From Pythium myriotylum (lineage: Eukaryota > Oomycota > Peronosporomycetes > Pythiales > Pythiaceae), in assembly GCA_023091665.1 (NCBI GenBank), contig JALJCQ010000003.1:1922001-1986000 (forward strand): a stretch of DNA of 64,000 nucleotides, in the 5' to 3' direction. The notes below the pieces were generated by a model, which was not told where the DNA came from, made no database searches, and worked only from the letters and a program-made list of their open reading frames with translations. A program made the position numbers and the translations under genes. Of the stretch, positions 10,506-21,300 are shown one piece after another (positions within the stretch are counted from its first letter, which is position 1; every line of letters starts with the position of its first letter).

Positions 10506-10851
10506 TACATCGTGCACAAAAGTGGTCCCCCAATAATTGAGCCTTGGTACGTCCAATTTTCGATGAGCTGTAACTATGAACGAAATGAAGATGGAACAAA
10601 CTGGCAGGTGTTCTGGCAATGACCGATATCCGTAGATTCTACCAATCACCATCTCTTGAGGCAGATCGAAGAACTCTGATTGGGCGAAAGGATTTCCCAA
10701 CCATCCTCAGATCGTGCACTCTACTGGTCCAATACGTTACAATCAGTTCGCCTTTTGCCAAGTCTTTGGCGCTCGTCGACAGGGGTCGACTCGGAGCAGC
10801 TGCTCACGCTTCCTCAAGCGCAGGTGCTGTGAACGGTCGTGGACCGTTACA

Positions 10852-11760
10852 CAAACGCGCACTTGTTTCGATGGGCGTAGAGCTTTTCGCGACGAAGAAC
10901 TTCAAAGACGGCTTCGGGATGCTTGACGTGCTCTTCTTGCGATCGAGAGAAGACGCAGATGTCGTCTAAGTATACCACTACGAAGTCAAACTTTTCGAAA
11001 AGGACCCGCATAAGACGGGACCAAACTCCCGGCATACCAGCCAATCCCATCGGAGCAACGCACCATTGATACGTTTCTCGATGTGAACGAAAGGCTGTGT
11101 ATTGTCGACTGGAGGGTTTGACTCGCATTTGGTGGTATCCTTGCGCCAAGTCAATGACAGTGAAGATAGTGCACCCTGCCATCTTGTCGAAGATCTCGTC
11201 GATGAGAGGAAGAGGGATCTTCGGGATCTTCGTTCGGCTGTTGACATATCGGAAGTCGATAACCCATCGAATTGGAATGGCGCTATTCCCAGATCGAAGC
11301 CATTCGCCTCGAGTCATGGCCTTCCCAGTCTTGGGATCCTTCTTGGGTATGCCGAAGATGTTAGAGACCCATGGCGAGTTGGAGACTTCAATCCATCCTT
11401 TCTTGAGATTCTCTTGGATGAATTGTTCCAGCGCAGCTTGTTCCGTTTGTGAGAGCCGAAATGGAAGCGTAGTACTTGGTGTCGCATCTGGCTTCATTTC
11501 CATGTCGAACTCGACAATTCGCTCAGGAGGCAACCCTTCCGGAAGCTTGTCAGGAAGCACATCGGAGTACCGGTGAACAAGTGGGCGTAAGAACTCTGGG
11601 ATCTCGGATTCTTCTACCGACGCAACCACTTTGACAAAGAACAGCTCAGCAAATTTCTTATCCTTCATGCGCCGCTGGAATTTCTTCACGGAGCCGAAGA
11701 CTCCATTACGCCAGGCTTCGGCTAGCATAAGATGTGAACGATGTCGTCGCTGAAGCCTTT
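10852..11760 (-). pseudogene. second gypsy element: reverse transcriptase, truncated
   Basis: The minus strand reads a Ty3/gypsy RT: LRPLVHRYSDVLPDKLPEG, then SPWVSNIFGIPKKD, IRWVIDFRYVNSRT, FTVIDLAQGYHQMRV, and the active site VVVYLDDICVFS. It stops abruptly after HRNKCAF, where the LTR of the first gypsy element begins (10851/10852); the missing RNase H and integrase are not found nearby in this orientation. It lies in the -1 frame relative to the gag-protease frame upstream and overlaps it. Insertion-truncated and therefore non-functional. Confidence 0.9.
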
Positions 11761-13260
11761 CTCGTTCTGGATTGCGCGGCACAGCTGCTTCGAGTTCTTC
11801 CTGACCCGTCCTCCCGACGTGACTTGTGCTGCATTGGCGGTGGGGATCCTTTGAACGGAGTCTGGAAACGAGACTTTGTTTGTCTGCCAACGTATTTTCG
11901 GGTCGTATTCTGCAAACCAAGCTTTACCGAGGATCACATCTTGCTTCTCTGAGAGTTTACTTTCCGTGAACTCTAGGTTGTCGAACTGAACTCCTTCCAT
12001 CTGAAGTGTGGCGGCGAACTTCTTCACGTTCCGAATGATCTTCTTGGCGTCGTTGTAGGCTTCTAGCTCCATATCGCAGACCTCCTTAACGTCATCTAGT
12101 AGTCCAGGGCGTACTAGATTCGTGGTTGCATCGCAATCGAGTAGTACGGTGACTTCTTGCCCATTGAGATTGCCCTTCTTTCGGATCAAGTGCTTAGACA
12201 TGTCCTCCACATCTGCGACATGAGCCATTTCGACGGCGTTCACCGTGAATTCATCAAACACGATGACTTCAGGCTCTTCGACGAAGTTGACGGTGTGTCG
12301 GGGTCGATCCGATCGTTGATTGCCTTGTCGGTGGAACTGCCGATTCCCTGTAAGCGATTGACTTCGTGGCCGCGGGCGATTCTGCGATTGATGCCCTCCT
12401 CTACTTGGTCTTTGACCGCGGCCTCCGAACTGATTCGTGCGGTTAGCGGGACGCGAGCGGCAGTTGGCGGCTTTGTGTCCAATGCGACCGCAATTCCAGC
12501 ATGTACTCGATCGCGTAGACGCCTGGAAGTTGTCGATTTCCATGGGCTCGGCAGTGTCGGATGGGATCTCTTGTGAGCGACGGGGATCTCGTCGACGGCG
12601 ATGGGAACGATCATAGTCTAATGCAATCTTGATGGCGTCTTGAAGATCGTTAGGGCGAGCAAAGTCTACTTCCTCTGCTACTTCTGTGTGCAATCCGTCC
12701 AGGAAGTGCACCAACTTGTCTACCTCCGTCATGTCCTTGACCTGAAGAATAATGTGCCGAAACTTCGCGATGTAGTCGGCAACGCCCTTGCAGTCCTTCT
12801 GCTTGAGTTCCTTGAGTTGTCGCCGTAGGCGCCTTTGTAGATCGTGAGGGACAAATTCATCTTGCAACCCCCTCAGGAAGTCTTCTACCGTGTTGATCGA
12901 CTCGCACTTCTCAACCCACCATTGTCCCGCTGGCCCATCCAACGTACTCCCCATAATTGCCAAGACTTGCGGCGTATGCTTCTCATCCGTGATATCGACC
13001 TTGCGTGCGCTGAAGTACTGCTTCAGCTGTTGTTCGTACAGGGCGTACGATTCTCCCACGCCTCGGAAAAGCGGCAATTTAATGCCATCCATCTTAAGTT
13101 CTCCGAGGCTCCTTGACTCGTGCATAAGGCGAAGCATCTCTTGTTGTTGCCGCATGGCATTTGCGAAGGCCTCAGACGGCGTCTGTGCGCTGTGCATCCG
13201 TTCAAGCAGAGCGTGCTGCTGATTCATAATTTGAAGTAAACTCCTCAATACGTCTTCCAT
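11722..13260 (-). CDS. second gypsy element: gag and protease (512 aa)
   Basis: ATG at 13260. The N-terminal ~225 residues form a retrotransposon gag domain (DGPAGQWWVEK, FRHIILQVKDM). A basic region and one CCHC zinc knuckle follow (CWNCGRIGHKAANC, nucleic-acid binding), then an aspartic-protease-like segment (TVLLDCDATTNLV). In active relatives the catalytic triplet is D-S/T/C-G; here the Gly position reads Asp, so the protease is probably inactive. The frame ends at 11722, overlapping the RT reading, which lies one frame back; -1 frameshifting between the two is possible. Product would assemble particles and process the polyprotein in an intact element. Confidence 0.85.
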   Translation of the reverse strand: MEDVLRSLLQIMNQQHALLERMHSAQTPSEAFANAMRQQQEMLRLMHESRSLGELKMDGIKLPLFRGVGESYALYEQQLKQYFSARKVDITDEKHTPQVLAIMGSTLDGPAGQWWVEKCESINTVEDFLRGLQDEFVPHDLQRRLRRQLKELKQKDCKGVADYIAKFRHIILQVKDMTEVDKLVHFLDGLHTEVAEEVDFARPNDLQDAIKIALDYDRSHRRRRDPRRSQEIPSDTAEPMEIDNFQASTRSSTCWNCGRIGHKAANCRSRPANRTNQFGGRGQRPSRGGHQSQNRPRPRSQSLTGNRQFHRQGNQRSDRPRHTVNFVEEPEVIVFDEFTVNAVEMAHVADVEDMSKHLIRKKGNLNGQEVTVLLDCDATTNLVRPGLLDDVKEVCDMELEAYNDAKKIIRNVKKFAATLQMEGVQFDNLEFTESKLSEKQDVILGKAWFAEYDPKIRWQTNKVSFPDSVQRIPTANAAQVTSGGRVRKNSKQLCRAIQNEKGFSDDIVHILC

Positions 13261-13485
13261 TGTTCTCTTTCTCTGGTTACTGACTTTGGTTCTCTTGGTT
13301 CCTGATTCTTCTGGTCTCTTCTGATACGCACGGCTGATTCCTTCTCGGGTTCAAAACCTCTAATTCTGAATGGGTATTCCCTTAGACAGGTGCGAGAGGT
13401 TACGGTTACAGGAGAAGGAAAAGTTACGAAATAACCGTGTTACTGGAGGTTACTTGGGTTATTGAGGGTACGTGCAACCAGCTGT
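13261..13485 (-). other. leader of the second gypsy element, cut by the big LTR element
   Basis: 225 bp of sequence upstream of gag, rich in ggttac/gttac words on the plus strand. No clear LTR end or primer-binding site could be fixed. It stops at 13485, where the 1062-bp LTR of the next element begins. Confidence 0.4.
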
Positions 13486-14547
13486 TGTGGTAAAGCGGCT
13501 GATCTCTGGGACAGGCGATGTGGAACAGAGCACCCCCCAACTATTCTGGAACGGCCCAGAAGAGAGAGATACCTGTAGGCTAACCGATATTAGTACGTTC
13601 GCGGGGTGGTGACCGTTCTGTACCGGTATCAACGGTACAGCCGGTCAAAACCGGTATTTCTGATCCCCGTAGCCGATTGGCTAATATGGGCTGTCGATCA
13701 GACCCGATCTGAGTCTGCGTCTCGTCCAATTATAAGGGGCGTAATCAGTGTCAGATGGGTAGAATCAGGCCAGGAGTTCAGCAGGGATAGTGGGTGATAG
13801 AGTCAGCAGGGAGCCGGTCCGAAGCCGGTTCCGAACTTAGGCAGCCGAACCTAGCTTAGATTCGCACTTAGGATAGCCGGTAACGGCCAAGGTAATGGAC
13901 TTCCATTTTCACCGTCAAGTCCGCAAGCAAGCCGCAAGACTTGGCGAGGAACGTCGACACCAAGGCTCGCCGTCACCAACAGGAGGTGACGTTAAAGAAG
14001 AGCCGGTGGACTCTGGCTGTTGTAGCCGGAAGAAGCCGAAGAACCGCTCAAGGAGCAGCCGATTTGAAGCGCTGGGGCAAGTCTGCCAGCGGCGTCGGCT
14101 GCGCAAGTCAAGGAAAGGTCGTGTGCGCCGGTGGGATTGTCCCCCCGCCACGATCCAAGGAGTGCTACGTCCTCTGGCGTCTCTACGCCAGGCGAATACG
14201 CCCAAGGAAGCCGCAGCCCGGTCCCACCGGCTGCGCACAAGTGCACCGAGCCCCTGCGTGTTGAGCAGGTGTGTTTCTCGGCCCGTACGACCCCTCCGAC
14301 CAGTTCTGCTAGACGGTCTCCTAGCGGGCTACAGTTGTCGGACCCCCAGAGGCTTCACGACCCTCTGGTTCCCTCCCCGACTTTCGGCGGCAGACATCAG
14401 CCCACGGTTCACCCCCACAGCGACTTCACGTAAGGTGTAACGCCTGTGGTTACCACCCAGCTCCAAGAATCTGAAGGCCTGTTGGTGAGGGGTCAGCGGT
14501 CACGAGCAGTCGCTGTGCTGTGATTTGTGCCGACCCTCTCTACCACA
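13486..14547 (+). repeat. 5' LTR, 1062 bp
   Basis: Starts TGTGGTA and ends TACCACA, a 7-bp terminal inverted repeat with TG...CA ends. A TATA-like word (ATTATAAGGGG, about 13729-13739) could serve transcription. A 181-codon frame at 13895-14440 is present in both LTRs but has no recognisable domain. Confidence 0.95.
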
Positions 14548-14566
14548 GTGGTGCGTATGCCAGGAG
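14548..14566 (+). promoter_or_regulatory. possible primer-binding site overlapping the gag start
   Basis: Directly after the LTR, TGGTGCGTATGCCAGG starts with TGG as required to pair with a tRNA 3' CCA end. The priming tRNA was not identified. The first gag ATG (14557) lies within it, an unusually short leader. Confidence 0.35.
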
Positions 14567-16785
14567 CTGGTGGTAACATGCCTCCGAAGTTTAAGAGACC
14601 ATCACGGTCGAAGTCACCTGTTCAAACGGCTGCAGGTGGCCCCGACTTGAAACAAGCGAAGCCGCGACCAAGTTCGCCTGGAGGGTCCCCAGACGAGCAT
14701 GGTGACAAGAACACTGCCGGTGACGAAGGACCCCCATGCGTGAGCGTGGTTGAAGGACAATCGGCAGCGAGTGACCACGTCACTCGCAACCTTCTCCCCG
14801 ATCTTGAAGAAGAAGCCAAGGATGACGCAAGCGAGGCCGGCTCCGACGTCGATCTGACCAGCGTGATCGACGGATTGGCAACCACTACTGTGTCTGAAGA
14901 GCCGGTCACGCCGATAACTCGAGCCGTGAATGCTGTACCCGTGAAGATGGATCCGACAAGACCATCTGCTATACCGGCAAGGATGATCGAAGTCATTATG
15001 GCGAAGCACGAAGGCCTGCGCCACCTGCAGGTGAACAAGGTCAGTCCCGCGGCCGATGTCCGTGATCCGGGCTTTGCGTCCATGAAGACCCAACAGCAGG
15101 TGCTGCATGGCATCATCAGCGTTTTTAATACAGCGGGTTACGCTGTGACCATCCTTGACAACGCTAGGATCATGGGCGTCCGACGCGAAAAGCTCATTGC
15201 AGCCGGCCAAGCCATCTAAGACCTATACCTACGCCATCAGTCTCAGCGAAAACTCGAGCAGGCGTTGGCCGCCAATCGCGGCGGCATTATGGACGCAGAC
15301 TCGCTGCAGAGAATCGCCGAGCAGTTGATCGGCCGGTCGCGAGACGAGGTATTGCGGATGGAGAACGATCTCATGATCAAGGACAAGATGTTGCGCGACC
15401 CGGAGTCGTACCTCCAAGACTTTGCCAATAAGGTCGCCTCAGGCGATGTGACTGCCAACGATATCACGTCGAAGGCCGACGGGGGCAGGTCAACCACGCA
15501 AAGGGTGGAAGAAAAGGCGAACGTCAAGTCTGGCGTCAAGGCCGAGCGCAAGGTGGCCGATCGAGACGTCAAGCCCTCAGTCCCGTGGTCCTCAACGGAC
15601 TACTTAGCTGACATCTACGACGAATGTTCGAGCTCGGCGCAAGGCATCAACGCCATGACGCGCCTTCGACAATCGGCCTGCGCCGACTTGAAGACGTTCG
15701 ACGGCAAGTCACGTGACGAATATCGCGGGAAGGCTTTCATAAGCTCGGTCAGATCGGCTTTCCGACAGGACGAAATGACTGATGGCCAATGCTGCCTCAA
15801 GTTTCCCGAGTTACTGACCGGCACATCGAAGATCTGGTACAAGCAGCTAAAGAAATCGACTCGAGCCAGTTGGTTGTTGCTCCAGGCCGAGTTTGAGCGG
15901 GAATATTGTGGCGCCACAGTCACCGCACACCAGCGGTACTACGAACTCCGCCGCAAGCCGACGGAAGAACACCTCGACTACCTGTACCGGCTCAATGTCC
16001 AGGCGATCGAGGCCGGTATTGGTTACGAGGGTGCCGCTGCGTCATTTCACGTGACCCACTTTCTTGATACATGCGAGGATCCCGATCTCGCCCGTCAGTT
16101 CGGGCTGGCCAAGCCAACCACCGAGAGTCAGCTGCGCCAAGCACTCAAGGAGCTCCTACGTCAGAACCAGAGGGCGAGGCGCGATGAGGCAGTCAAGTCC
16201 CGAGCCGACAAGCGCGACACGAAATCGTCGCGTTCGTTCGTACCGGGGTCGAAGCAGAAGCCGATCCTGGTAAACGCGGTAGCCAAGTTCACGCCGCCGA
16301 CGGTCCGCTTCAGCGAGGAAGTATCAGGGTCATCTGACTCGAGCTCGGGGTCTGAATCCTCCGAGGACGACGAATCGGGCAGCGACTGCGACAGTCCAGC
16401 TGAAGCTCAGGTGGGCGTAGCCGATCTCGCGACCGTGCTCGCTCCAGAGTCGATCAACGCGCTAGCTAAGGTGGTCGCGGCGTTGCAGGGGCGGGAGAAG
16501 ACCAGCAGGATGAAGACGGAACCGCTCAAGCAGTCGAATCCATGCTCGCACTGCGGCTCGAAACGTCACCAGGATCGGGATTGTTGGGGACGGATCACAT
16601 GTACTGTGTGCGGCCGGCTGGGCCATCCGGCAGAGTATTGCTACCATCGATGCAAAGGTTGCGGCAATGTCCACGACCGAGGCGCATGCCCGCTCGAGGA
16701 TATTGCCAATCAGCTCAAGGCCTGGTTTGACCCGACTAAGCATGCCGGCGTTCTGCCGCCCGCCGTCGAAAAATGGTTAAACTAG
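14557..16785 (+). pseudogene. gag of the large element, interrupted by one stop codon
   Basis: One frame runs from ATG 14557 to TAG 16783-16785 (742 codons plus stop) except for a TAA at 15217-15219; the codons right after it (DLYLRHQSQRKLEQALA) clearly continue the protein. The first part is a charged, low-complexity N-terminal region. The second holds the gag core (KTFDGKSRDEYRGKAF, IWYKQLKKS, EFEREYCGA) and Cys-rich knuckles near the C-terminus (CSHCGSKRHQDRDCW, CTVCGRLGHPAEYC). A single C-to-T change (CAA to TAA) would explain the stop; readthrough is the alternative. The gag end overlaps the pol ATG by 13 nt. Confidence 0.85.
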
Positions 16786-18344
16786 ATCGCCCGCCAGTTT
16801 GGGGACTGGTACGCGCCGGGCGAGAACCCGAGGTCGCTGTGTATGCGTTCGTAGCTGGTAGGCCGCTACAACGTAACGAATTAATTCACTCGACGCTTGA
16901 GGAGCCATATGAGTTCGAACGTAGCAAGTGCCTCCAGCGCTTGACGTTGCTCCCAGGTGAGCGACGAGGCTATTGGCGTTTCTACAACCAGAGGTCGCAT
17001 CGACAAACCATCGTAAGGGCGCAGATCGACGACCACAACGCCCGAGTCCTGTTGGACTCAGGTGCTGAGGTCTCGATCCTCGACTCCGACTTTGCGCGTA
17101 AGATCGGAGCCGAGGTCGACACTACTGTGTCATTGCGCTGCGAGGGGGTTGGCGGCTCTGGATATCCGACAGAAGGACGCGCCAAGGTAAAGGTCGTTTT
17201 GGCCGGCGAGCTCGCATACCACTGCGAGGTCTGGGTCGGCAAGCTCGGCAACGTCCAGGCGATTCTGGGTACCGACTTCATGACGCCTGCCGGTATTCGT
17301 CTCGACCTCGCCGACGGCGTCGCATTAATGCCAGACGAGATCCGAGTACAATTCGAAGGACGACGAGCCGTTTATAGCGATAAGGCGGAGCAGGTGAGAG
17401 TCCGGCAAGAGGTGACGATCCAGCCTGGCGAGTCCTTCTATCTGCGACTCAAGCCCAATGCGTCCAAGAGATTGTGGGTTCGTCGCGATGCGCGGTGGAT
17501 AACGACGGCCGAACGCAATGACCGTGGCCAGGCGACACGGGTCAAGGTGACGAACGTCTTCACTGTGCCCGTGACGTTACCGGCACAGACGATAGTGGGC
17601 CTCTGGCTCAATCCGCCTGCTGCGCCGCGACGGACCGGCTACGTTTCGTTGGGGTCAAGGCGATACGAAGAGTGGTGCACGCTCGTGTATGAGGCAGAGC
17701 CAGAGCCGGCGCTCGAGAGGAGGCGCCAAGCCGAAGCCGACGCGATCTTGGCCGCACAGCCACCGCCGGTTGAACGACGCCAGTATTCGACGCCTCGGGA
17801 GATTCTGAAGCGAACCGACGTGCTATCCACAGTGCCGCCAGCCGGTGATGATGCCCAGGGCGACCCGACTGACTCGGGTGGGCGCACGCCACTGGACGCG
17901 CCCTCCCTTGCAAAGGATGATGATGTCGGGGATGTGGGAGCGTTGGCACCCGACTGGGCCAAGGTAGCGGTGCTCTTCGCGAGGTCAAACACGAACGCCG
18001 AGCTCAAGGTGGATAGTTCCAAGCTGAACGAGCCAGTTTTCGTTCACGAAGGACGAGATCTCGCGTCGGAAGACGTCGAAGGACATCTCGCGGTGATCCC
18101 GGAAATACCGCTAAGTGAGGAGATTACACCAGCCGACATCCAAATAGCTGTAGGAGAAAACGTGCCGCCGCAGGATATTGAGCGAGTACGGGCAATGATC
18201 TGGCGCAGGCGACGCTACCTCATGGGTAACGGCAATGCGAGGCCACCACCGGCAAAAGGGGTCGCGTGCGACATTGATGTTGGAGAGGCGAAGCCAGTCG
18301 CTCAGACACGCCCCAATTCGCCGACAAGCTCTACGAGCTCCTGA
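16773..18344 (+). CDS. pol, first part: aspartic protease and linker
   Basis: ATG 16773 lies inside the last codons of gag, in the -1 frame, so expression by frameshift or reinitiation is plausible. The protease signature is RVLLDSGAEVSIL, with flap and second-domain features (AILGTDFMTPAGIRL) ~90 residues later. A long acidic, Pro-rich linker follows. Near 18290 the frame loses register with the RT: codons for VGEAKPVAQ are still in this frame, but the next RT codons (QFADKLYELLK at 18314) are in another, and this frame stops at 18344. Product would cut Gag and Pol inside virus-like particles. Confidence 0.85.
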   Translation: MVKLDRPPVWGLVRAGREPEVAVYAFVAGRPLQRNELIHSTLEEPYEFERSKCLQRLTLLPGERRGYWRFYNQRSHRQTIVRAQIDDHNARVLLDSGAEVSILDSDFARKIGAEVDTTVSLRCEGVGGSGYPTEGRAKVKVVLAGELAYHCEVWVGKLGNVQAILGTDFMTPAGIRLDLADGVALMPDEIRVQFEGRRAVYSDKAEQVRVRQEVTIQPGESFYLRLKPNASKRLWVRRDARWITTAERNDRGQATRVKVTNVFTVPVTLPAQTIVGLWLNPPAAPRRTGYVSLGSRRYEEWCTLVYEAEPEPALERRRQAEADAILAAQPPPVERRQYSTPREILKRTDVLSTVPPAGDDAQGDPTDSGGRTPLDAPSLAKDDDVGDVGALAPDWAKVAVLFARSNTNAELKVDSSKLNEPVFVHEGRDLASEDVEGHLAVIPEIPLSEEITPADIQIAVGENVPPQDIERVRAMIWRRRRYLMGNGNARPPPAKGVACDIDVGEAKPVAQTRPNSPTSSTSS

Positions 18345-21300
18345 AGGGTCTACTGCAAGCAGGCTTCATCGTCCCATCCACGTCGCCGTGGGCCTCGCCT
18401 ATAGTTATAGTCGTCAAAAAGAACGGGGTCGACATCCGGCTGTGTATCGACTACCGGGTTGTAAACTCGCTCACTCGACTGATGATCTATCCCATGCCTG
18501 TGGTGCATGATCTGCTGGAAAACCTAGGCAGCCTCAGATGGTTGTGCTCTCTCGACATGGCGTCAGGTTTTTGGGTAGTCAAGATGACCGACCGAGCGAG
18601 GGCCATCTCGGCTTTCGTCACTCCTTTTGGGCTGTTCGAATGGCTACGGATGCCTTTTGGCCTCAAAAACGCTCCACAGATATACCAGCGTCTACTCGAT
18701 AACGCTTTGTACGGGTACCTGAAGTTGACTCCACGGCATCTGCAGGACAGCGAGATGGACGTCTTCGCTGACCCAGTTCCGGCCGACCCGGGGGCGTTGC
18801 CAGTCATCGGGAGGCGATCCTATATTGATGACATCCTCTTCGGTGGGGAGACGTGGGAAGAGATGTGTGGTCGACTCGAGCGACTCCTACAAGCCTGCGA
18901 CGAGTGGGGACTGTCGATTAGTCTCCCGAAAAGTGTGTTTGGCATGAGTACGGTTGACTATCTCGGGCATTCCGTGTCTGCAGAAGGGCTGAGGGCGAAG
19001 CCAAAAAATCTCGAAGAATTGACAAATCTGGCTTTTCCGACTACGGTGAAGGGTATCCAGTCTTTTCTGGGCTCACTCAATTATTATCACCAGTTCGTGG
19101 AGCACTTCGCCGTCTACGCCGCGTCGCTATATGAAGTGACGGAAGCCGATCTGTTATTAGAGACCCGACAGCCGGGCCATTTGGCGGCGGCAAAGACGTC
19201 CTTCGACGAGCTCAAGCGACGCCTCGCAGATCTGCCACTGTTGAAACATTTCGACGGCAAGCTGCAGACGGTCGTGATTATATATGCCAACGAGTGGGCC
19301 ATAGCAGCGTCACTGATGCAAGAGCATGAAGGGACTCTCCTGCCGACAAAGTTCTTTAGCCGCGTACTCAAGCCGCACGAGATCCGGTTCACCCAAGCAG
19401 AGAAGGAAGTACTTGCCCTCCTCCATGCGTTACACTCTGCGGAAAGCCTACTGAGCGGCCGAGATCTACGTGTGTGGACAAGAAATTCGACGTTGTCATG
19501 GTTGTTCCAGTCGAAGGGTCTGCGTGGGCGACTAGAGAAATGGGCAGCGATACTTAGCCCTTGGTCCCTCCGCATCGAGCGCATCAAGAACGGAGAAGAT
19601 CACCTTACAGCGCTGATGGCGGCAGCCTCCGGACCGTCCGAGCGGGTAGACAGTATGCTGGAGTCGATGCGACCAAGGAAGCGGGTTGGAGTCAATCACA
19701 GTCATTCGCCAGTGCCTACTCTGCGGGCCGACAAGACCACCCTGGTCGTCTCCTTCGACGGCTCGGCCCGACCAAAACGCGCGGGTGCGAGCTGCGGGGT
19801 GGTTTTATGGGAAGCTCCCGAATGGGCGATTGTCGCGGCCAAAACTCGCTACTATGAAGACGGTACGGTTAACGAAGCCGAATATCGAGGGGTAATCGCG
19901 GCCATGGATATCGCACTGTGCCATTCGGCCGAAAGTGTGGTGATTGTCGGCGACTCACGGCTAGTCATACAACAGCTGAAGGGGGAGATCGAGTGCAAGT
20001 CGCCGGGCTTACAAGTCCTCAAGGCCGAGGCGTTGCTGAAGATTGGTAAGTTCAAGTCGGTACACCTGCTACATGTCGCCAGCGAATTCAACGCCGCAGT
20101 AGATCTCATTACGGGTAAGGCGCTCCAACGCTGTTCGGGGGGAATCGTCTCCCGCGACGAGTATGAGGGAATGAAGCTGCTGAATCGGCTCCACGAGGTG
20201 CTCAGCGTCCAAGATGACGAGACAAAGTCTGCTCCGGTGAATGCGGTAACCCGTAGCGGCCGGCGAGCAGTGGATGATGAAGCCTCCAGAAGTACAAGTG
20301 CCGATGACGTGATGCCTCCCTCCTCAGGCGCAAGAGACCGGGCGTCGGGCCCGGGGGATTATATATCACCCGCAAGCTCTCATATTACGGCTGATGATGA
20401 CGCATCCGGGGATGGGCTGGCGGTGGAGGATGATGTGCAAGGGCCAGATCAGACCGAAGGAGTTTGGAAAGGCGGACGAAGTGGGCAGTCATCACAGGGT
20501 GCCGGAGAGGACTGTCTGTTAGCTGGTCAGGCAGACTTAGATACGCAATCATCGTCTGTATCCCCCGACGAGAACACAGAGTGGGTACAAAGGCTGCGTG
20601 CCGAGCGCATCATACGAGCTCAACGAGAAGAGTCGTGGATCGCGAGACTGATACGCTTCCTCAACGGGGACGCCGGGGACCTCAGCGACGACCAGGCCGC
20701 GACGTGCGCACGGCTAGAGAACTCCTTCGAAGTGGTGGATGGCTTGTTATTCTACGTGGGTAACAAGAAGACCGGGGACAGATCCGGCCGCGAGATTCAA
20801 CTGCGCCTGGTCGTTCCAACGACGCTCAAGGAAGAGGTCCTGCATCACTATCACGCCAGTCTGGCGGGCGGTCACCAAGGAGTTAGTCGGGTATACGAAA
20901 GAGTGACTCGGTCATTGTACTGGCGCGGCGTCTATGGGGACGTTCGCGATTATGTGTCCGCCTGTCCGGACTGCCAGTCGGGCAAGGGCGTGCCTCGCAA
21001 CAACGTGAAGTCACCGGGGAATCTTGTTGCCACGCGCCCGTTTGACATTCTGGGCATGGACCATGTGCCCTCGTTGCTGACGTCACATCGTGGCAACTCG
21101 GAACTCTTGATCTGGGTAGATCACTACACCGGCTACCTAATTGTCTCGGCAAACGCGTCACGAACGGCTCAGGAAGTAGCAGAAGCATACGAACGCTGCG
21201 TCTATCGCCATTATGGAGCTAGCAAGACAATTCGCCATGACCGCGAGCCAGCCTTCATGTCGGATGTTTTCCGAGCATTCAGTCGGCTGATCGGCCAGCG

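Larger units (their letters stand above)
8841..10737 (+). mobile_element. pogo/Tigger-like DNA transposon, 1897 bp
   Basis: The termini match as inverted repeats over ~23 bp with one or two differences: ACGTATTGGACCAGTA at 8841 and the reverse complement ending at 10737. TA dinucleotides sit directly outside at 8839-8840 and 10738-10739, the TA target duplication of Tc1/mariner/pogo elements. The left subterminal region (8880-8990) repeats words of the terminus (ATTGGTCC, TTGGACCAG), likely transposase binding sites. It contains one transposase gene with no visible disabling change, so the copy may be recent. Confidence 0.85.
8651..10851 (+). repeat. gypsy 3' LTR (about 302 bp) split by a transposon
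   Basis: The left part is 8651-8840 and the right part 10740-10851; removing the pogo-like insertion and one TA joins them. The ends form an 8-bp inverted repeat, TGTAACGG at 8651 and CCGTTACA ending at 10851, the TG...CA form expected of an LTR. The left part contains two strong hairpins: an 11-bp stem around 8768-8800 (GATATCCCTGG) and an 11-bp stem with a single-base centre at 8811-8833 (GATTATTCCCC). Immediately right of 10851 lies the RT of an element on the other strand, so this LTR's element inserted into that RT gene. Confidence 0.75.

Noticed and set aside
11097..11576. 159-codon plus-strand frame
   Set aside because: Antisense of the gypsy RT.
13895..14440. 181-codon frame present in both long LTRs
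   Set aside because: Arg/Pro/Ser-rich, competing frames of similar length in the same place, no domain. Presence in both LTRs follows from their identity.
15615..15923. Minus-strand frames across gag
   Set aside because: Complement of gag; unlike the 22737-25136 gene they show no splice-consistent extension or protein-like composition.
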